IMG/VR virus record: IMGVR_UViG_3300035206_000817
Location: 1-25,464 of that record
Source of the DNA: a virus
Direction: 5' to 3' (one strand)
DNA length: 25,464 nt
Shown: one piece after another, positions 21,329-25,464 of the stretch
Layout of the letters: the number at the start of each line of letters is the position of its first letter
Numbering within the stretch: position 1 is the first letter of the stretch
Position numbers and translations under genes: made by a program
Notes under the pieces: model-generated
The model's input: only the letters and a program-made list of their open reading frames with translations
Databases searched by the model: none
Told to the model about the DNA's origin: nothing

Positions 21329-22531
21329 GTGAAGGATGTACAGGAAGAATTGTCGCGCTGCATTATTCAAATGCTGTTCAAAGAACCTTTTTTCAATCAC
21401 TTACTAAGTGGAGTAGTTCGCGTAGTTACAAAAAAGGTCCCAACCGCTGCAGTAAGTTTTTCAGGGAATAAAATTCAACTTTTGATAAATGAATCTTTTT
21501 TCATTAAAGAACTTCGGTCGCAAACCAATAGGGTGGCGGTTATTAAACATGAGAGTCTACATCTTTTGTTTAAACATCTTTTTCGCATGGATTTAGAAAA
21601 ATATGATCGCTCTTTATTCAATATAGCTGCAGATTTAGTTGTAAATCAGTTTATAGGTTCCTGGAAGTTGCCTGATAGTGCAGTTACACTAAGATCATTT
21701 CCAGACTTAGAATTGGAACAGAATCAAACCGTAGAGTGGTATTATAAAAAGCTCATAAAACTTCGAGATTCTTCCTCTGCAAGAGACTCTTTCCCTAAAA
21801 GCGCTGAAGCTTTGTCAAAAAAACTGGATAAAACTATTCACGGTGATCATAGTCACTGGGGAATCCCCAAAGATGCAAAAGGCCAGGTCGATGCATATGG
21901 TGCTGAAACGGAACTAGATCGTATGATCATCCAAGCAAGAGAACGAACTCCGTCCAAATATCATGATACTATACCCGGAGAAATTAATGCCCTCATTGAC
22001 TCTTTGATTGAAAGTCGAAAACCCAAGGTGGATTGGAGGAGAACTTTGCGAATTTTTGCTACGAACAGTCGCCGGACTTATATCTTTTCGACAATGCATC
22101 GTATTAGCAAACGCTACGGCACCCGCCCGGGAATTAAAGTCAAACAATTTCAAAAGATAGCAGTGGCGATTGACACTTCTGGATCTGTCAGTGACACAGA
22201 TCTAGGTATTTTTTTCACAGAAATTGATGCCATGTACAAGCAGGGGGCAGAAATCGTGGTCATTGAATGTGATGCGGAAGTGCAACGAACCTACAATTAC
22301 AAAGGTCAATTGCCCACCGAAGTTGCCGGAAGGGGAGGAACTGAATTTGATCCGGTATTTGCTTTTCTTAGGAGCAATCGTCTCACTCACTACGATGGAT
22401 GCATTTACCTTACAGATGGATGTGCTGACGAGCCTACAATTCGTCCACCTTGCCCTTTATTGTGGGTAATTACTGCCGATGGAGATGCAGGGGATCATCT
22501 TCGTTTTGGGCGAATTATAAAATTGTCATAA
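21329..22531 (+). CDS. DUF2201-like metallopeptidase + VWA-domain protein
   Basis: The GTG at 21329 follows the MoxR stop by one base; a TTG at 21314 would overlap it and add five residues. From the GTG the protein has 400 residues. It has an N-terminal metallopeptidase-like domain with HESLH at 74-78 (HExxH) and NIAADLVVNQFIGSWKLP, the DUF2201-like pattern. The C-terminal VWA domain has an intact MIDAS: DTSGS (Asp282, Ser284, Ser286), Thr338 in GGTEF and Asp363 in YLTDG. VWA partners receive force or signals from MoxR. It probably works with the MoxR protein as a pair; whether the peptidase site is active is unknown. Confidence 0.85.
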   Translation: MKDVQEELSRCIIQMLFKEPFFNHLLSGVVRVVTKKVPTAAVSFSGNKIQLLINESFFIKELRSQTNRVAVIKHESLHLLFKHLFRMDLEKYDRSLFNIAADLVVNQFIGSWKLPDSAVTLRSFPDLELEQNQTVEWYYKKLIKLRDSSSARDSFPKSAEALSKKLDKTIHGDHSHWGIPKDAKGQVDAYGAETELDRMIIQARERTPSKYHDTIPGEINALIDSLIESRKPKVDWRRTLRIFATNSRRTYIFSTMHRISKRYGTRPGIKVKQFQKIAVAIDTSGSVSDTDLGIFFTEIDAMYKQGAEIVVIECDAEVQRTYNYKGQLPTEVAGRGGTEFDPVFAFLRSNRLTHYDGCIYLTDGCADEPTIRPPCPLLWVITADGDAGDHLRFGRIIKLS

Positions 22532-22606
22532 AATTAGTAGAAGTAATTGATGGTATGACGATCATTAAATTATTTCTTTAAGTTTCTCAAGCTCCCCTTC
22601 ATATGT

Positions 22607-25198
22607 TTATGTCAATGGAGCAATTTTATTTCCATCAATTTCCTTAAACTCACCTTTTTTTAATGTTCTGGGAATTACTCTATATCCTTTTTTATCTGGC
22701 AACATCAGTGTTACTTGCTGCAACATTTCAGGACCAATGCTAATGTGCAAGGGTCGTTTTTGTCCATAGAAATACATACGGTCAAAGATGAGGTTTTCAT
22801 CTATCCATTTGGCTACTTCCATCATATCTTCATCTTCAACAATAAAATCAACAGCAGCTCCAAGTCTTGGGCATATTATCTTATTATTCTGATCTAATTC
22901 GTATGCAGCATGTTGATCTAGTTCAGGTGCAATGCGCCCAGGAATTAGTTTTGCGAGTTCAGTCGAACAAAAACCAAAAGTTAATTCGATTGAGCCAAAA
23001 TAATCTATAATCGGATCTAATAATCCCTGAGCTAATTCTTGAAGGGCGGTGTAGCTGTCAGGATTCTTTGGAAGATTTTCAATCCCTGAATTTTTCTGTG
23101 TTTCTCCGCACTCAATGAAGTTACGGTAAAAGTAATTTTCACCACAAGCAGTGTCAATATCTGGAATTGTTTTGCTTCGAATAAGTGAAAGTTTGTCGAC
23201 TTGCCATCTCTGTTTTTCCAACTTATGCAAAAATTCCTTTGGGGCAGGCCCATATTCTCTAAAATCAAAAAGTTTTAGTTCTTCTAATTGTTCATCAAAT
23301 GTACACTGTTGAGCAAAACTTTCCATTTCCTCATTCATATACTTTGATTTTTGATACAAATTCCGAGGTTCAAACTCATCTCCATACTCGTAGAATTCAA
23401 GTTTTTGTTTGCGGAAATCAATTTTTGTACGTTCTAATAATCGAGGTATAGCTTCCTCAGCAAAATTGTCATAACGCATCAAAGATATTTTTCCAGATAG
23501 AATATGTATTTTCAGCAAATCCGCTGATGTAACATCACCATAGAGTACCGTGGCACATCCTACATAAACTCTAAGCAAGGGTGGTAGTCGCTCTACTAAA
23601 GAGGTATGAAGTTGCAAAGATTTTTTTGGTAACAACAAACCTAAACCTTCTGAAGCAGCTTTTGAGCAGTTTCTATCAATTTCTTCTACATTAGATATTT
23701 TAAAGAGTAAATCACGGGCATCGTTCCTTGCTTTACCGATATTTCCAAAAAAAACTTTAATGTCCCGCTGAAATGAAAATTGCATTTTATTAAAAGCAGT
23801 ACGCTTCTTGAACAATTCTAATGCTAAAAATACGAGTAAATCATTTCTTTTAGATTCTCCGGCTGCATTCAACAACGAGTCATTTTTTTGGCTACGCAAA
23901 AAACGTAATGCGCGACCTAGTGAACCAAATGCTTTTTTCAGGAGATCTAAATTCTGAACCTCATTAGATGTTGGTTCCCTTCCAAAATCAATCCACTGAA
24001 TCCATAAAGTTTCTAATAACTCCTTGTATTCTTCATATTTTTCTTTATCTTTTTCTTCAGGAGTACGTCTAGGTGCGAGCCTGAGGTTTGCTCGCTTCAA
24101 AAATGAATGAGATCTGCTTTGGCTGAGCAAATATCGTTGATGTAGGACTTTATCTTTAAATACAAAGAAAACACCGGGAGCCACCGCGATTGACTCTTCA
24201 TTCAGATGTTCTTCTATAAATTCTTTCAATTCTTTTGGTGCATAGTATTTTTGGAAAGTTTTTCTACCAGTTAGTACACCATCTCGAAAAGACTCGCTTT
24301 GATTTTTATTGTTATATTCCAACATCACGGCAACCACAAGTAATCCACTTGCTAAAGAGTATGCACCTTGTAATGCATCAACTCTATCCTGAAAATCTTC
24401 AATCACGTTTAGAACATAACCTAAATTGACTATATCAGTTTCAATTTTTTGTTTATCACTAGCGTAGTGAGGATCCCAACCATAAGCTTCAATGTCATTT
24501 TCAATAAGACCTCGTAAGTCGTCTCCCTTTCCACAACCATAATCAAAAACAGAATAGTCTCCGTCAAGAAAACCTAAACGCATTAGAGATTGAATAGGCG
24601 CTGAAAATCCATAACGCACCATTGCAGTACGGTGGCGCTGAATTCCGGATTCGTCAGAATCTTCATTGTATGTTCCAGATTGTTCTATGCCTGATTTATC
24701 TTTATTTAACAACGGAACGAATTGATGACCTTCGATATAATATCCCTCATTATTAACTAATTTTTCCCACTGATTTCGAAATCCAATTCTTGACACATCC
24801 TTGAAAAGTCCAAGATTTTCAGCTTCTTTTGTTAAATTTGTAAAGCATTCTCTTTGTGGGTGATTTTCTGAAAGCAGTAATTCTTTTCTGTGGAGGATTG
24901 GCGGATTGAAGGAATTGGAATAAGTTCGGAAAGTGCATTTGTCAAGTTTAAAATCCACATGCCAACTAGATTCAAGTTCCGGGAATCCTTCATCGAAAAA
25001 TTTCGGATAATTCAAGAAGGAAAGAGAGGATAAATCATTAGATAATTTCAGAACATTGAACTCTGAATCAGTCTTGAGTCCAGCTCGATCAAGCCCTTTT
25101 ATAATGGTCGCCTGTTCTTCATTTGAGAGTGAACTTAATTGCGAAACATGAATGTAATATGCTGTCGGTGTTCGTTTCCCAATATACTGTTTAGACAT
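22607..25198 (-). CDS. DNA-phosphorothioation-associated methyltransferase fused to an M15-like peptidase domain
   Basis: From the ATG at 25198 the protein has 863 residues; a GTG at 25231 would add 11 but lies within the upstream gene. It matches the Dnd-related putative methyltransferase family (TIGR04096 type): RHRTAMVRYG (188-197), SAM motif VFDYGCGKGDD (217-227), GWDPHY, NLGYVLNVIED (258-268), and the later LPPLLRVYVGCA (538-549). NPPILHRK lies at 98-105. The last part (about 717-824) resembles the M15/hedgehog-type DD-peptidase fold: TFGFCS, DQHAAYE (His763), AAVDFIV (Asp784) and LHISIG (His818), three candidate zinc ligands. The role may be DNA modification or defence; no dnd genes are in the window. 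Confidence 0.75.
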   Translation of the reverse strand: MSKQYIGKRTPTAYYIHVSQLSSLSNEEQATIIKGLDRAGLKTDSEFNVLKLSNDLSSLSFLNYPKFFDEGFPELESSWHVDFKLDKCTFRTYSNSFNPPILHRKELLLSENHPQRECFTNLTKEAENLGLFKDVSRIGFRNQWEKLVNNEGYYIEGHQFVPLLNKDKSGIEQSGTYNEDSDESGIQRHRTAMVRYGFSAPIQSLMRLGFLDGDYSVFDYGCGKGDDLRGLIENDIEAYGWDPHYASDKQKIETDIVNLGYVLNVIEDFQDRVDALQGAYSLASGLLVVAVMLEYNNKNQSESFRDGVLTGRKTFQKYYAPKELKEFIEEHLNEESIAVAPGVFFVFKDKVLHQRYLLSQSRSHSFLKRANLRLAPRRTPEEKDKEKYEEYKELLETLWIQWIDFGREPTSNEVQNLDLLKKAFGSLGRALRFLRSQKNDSLLNAAGESKRNDLLVFLALELFKKRTAFNKMQFSFQRDIKVFFGNIGKARNDARDLLFKISNVEEIDRNCSKAASEGLGLLLPKKSLQLHTSLVERLPPLLRVYVGCATVLYGDVTSADLLKIHILSGKISLMRYDNFAEEAIPRLLERTKIDFRKQKLEFYEYGDEFEPRNLYQKSKYMNEEMESFAQQCTFDEQLEELKLFDFREYGPAPKEFLHKLEKQRWQVDKLSLIRSKTIPDIDTACGENYFYRNFIECGETQKNSGIENLPKNPDSYTALQELAQGLLDPIIDYFGSIELTFGFCSTELAKLIPGRIAPELDQHAAYELDQNNKIICPRLGAAVDFIVEDEDMMEVAKWIDENLIFDRMYFYGQKRPLHISIGPEMLQQVTLMLPDKKGYRVIPRTLKKGEFKEIDGNKIAPLT

Positions 25199-25208
25199 CT
25201 GTAATTTA

Positions 25209-25464
25209 TTAATTTCTTTTGACACTTTCACGCACCCTTGAATCTTCGTCCTCTGCTAACTTTTCCAGGACCAAAACGGGTGTATTTGCATTTTCTGCAA
25301 CACTTTCGCGCACCCTTGAATCTTCGTCCTCCGCCAGCTTTTCCAGGACCAAAACGGGTGTATTTGTGTTTTTTGCAACATTTCTGCGTGCCCACCAAGA
25401 CTCATCTTTCGCAATCTTCTTTAGTACAATGGGTGGGGTGTTTGGATTTTCGGCTATTGATTCG
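25209..25464 (-). CDS. C-terminal part of an LRV (HEAT-like) repeat protein
   Basis: The frame enters at the window edge and ends at a TAA at 25211-25209. It holds three and a half 24-residue units of leucine-rich-repeat-variant type, such as ANTPVLVLEKLAEDEDSRVR. The last two units are almost identical in DNA (72-base period). The units resemble the LRV part of the DUF4116 protein at 14652. The stop is 10 bases ahead of the methyltransferase ATG, so the two are probably one operon. The start and any catalytic domain lie outside the window. Confidence 0.75.
   Translation of the reverse strand, partial: ESIAENPNTPPIVLKKIAKDESWWARRNVAKNTNTPVLVLEKLAEDEDSRVRESVAENANTPVLVLEKLAEDEDSRVRESVKRN

Noticed and set aside
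22607-25198. A complete Dnd phosphorothioation system
   Set aside because: Only the associated methyltransferase is present; no cysteine desulfurase, PAPS-reductase-like, DndB/C/D/E or restriction proteins are seen in the window.

Overview
The window is AT-rich and looks marine. It has two unlike halves. The left part (1-9288) is coded wholly on the minus strand and reads like a T4-type phage accessory region. Genes are short and overlap by 1-20 bases (ATGA, TAATG). It holds a DUF6433 protein typical of marine T4-like phages, a SprT-like metalloprotease, a glutaredoxin, a Bax-type glucosaminidase, a PD-(D/E)XK nuclease and the probable start of a DNA ligase. Two exact TATAAATA boxes (T4-type late promoter) lie on the minus strand just behind gene ends. 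The host may be a low-GC marine proteobacterium of SAR11 type; this is inference.

From 4.9 to 8.9 kb lies a duplicated secreted/lipoprotein cassette. Two copies of the order A-B-C-D (lipoprotein A, secreted Cys-rich B, small membrane protein C, LPP20-like lipoprotein D) follow each other; one copy carries an extra gene between A and B. The junctions are conserved between copies.

After a 322-base gap (9289-9610) the content changes to bacterial or island-type genes on both strands: a YqhA/UPF0114 membrane protein, a HAD phosphatase with a small coupled gene, and a regulator-like protein. These are followed by a plus-strand series of a small membrane protein, a Cas4/RecB-like nuclease and an unknown protein. 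A minus-strand nuclease gene comes next, bracketed by an 18-bp direct repeat.

From 14.3 to 22.5 kb, plus-strand genes encode a stand-alone WGR domain, an LRV + DUF4116 repeat protein, a 1367-residue BRCT + leucine-rich-repeat protein with an internally duplicated module, a MoxR-type AAA+ ATPase, and a DUF2201-like metallopeptidase/VWA protein overlapping or abutting it. Convergent to these, on the minus strand, are an LRV repeat protein (cut by the window edge) and a large protein that joins a DNA-phosphorothioation-associated methyltransferase to an apparent M15/DD-peptidase-fold domain. This set resembles a conflict or defence island: repeat-protein sensors, DNA-break-binding domains (BRCT, WGR), a MoxR-VWA motor/adaptor pair, nucleases and a methyltransferase. 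No dnd sulfur-modification genes are present. Three tiny ORFs starting with the same MDKKEAL-like peptide precede or follow genes in this island.

Whether the halves belong to one replicon (a large phage with an island, or a phage-derived region in a bacterial genome) or to a chimeric assembly cannot be decided from the sequence alone.
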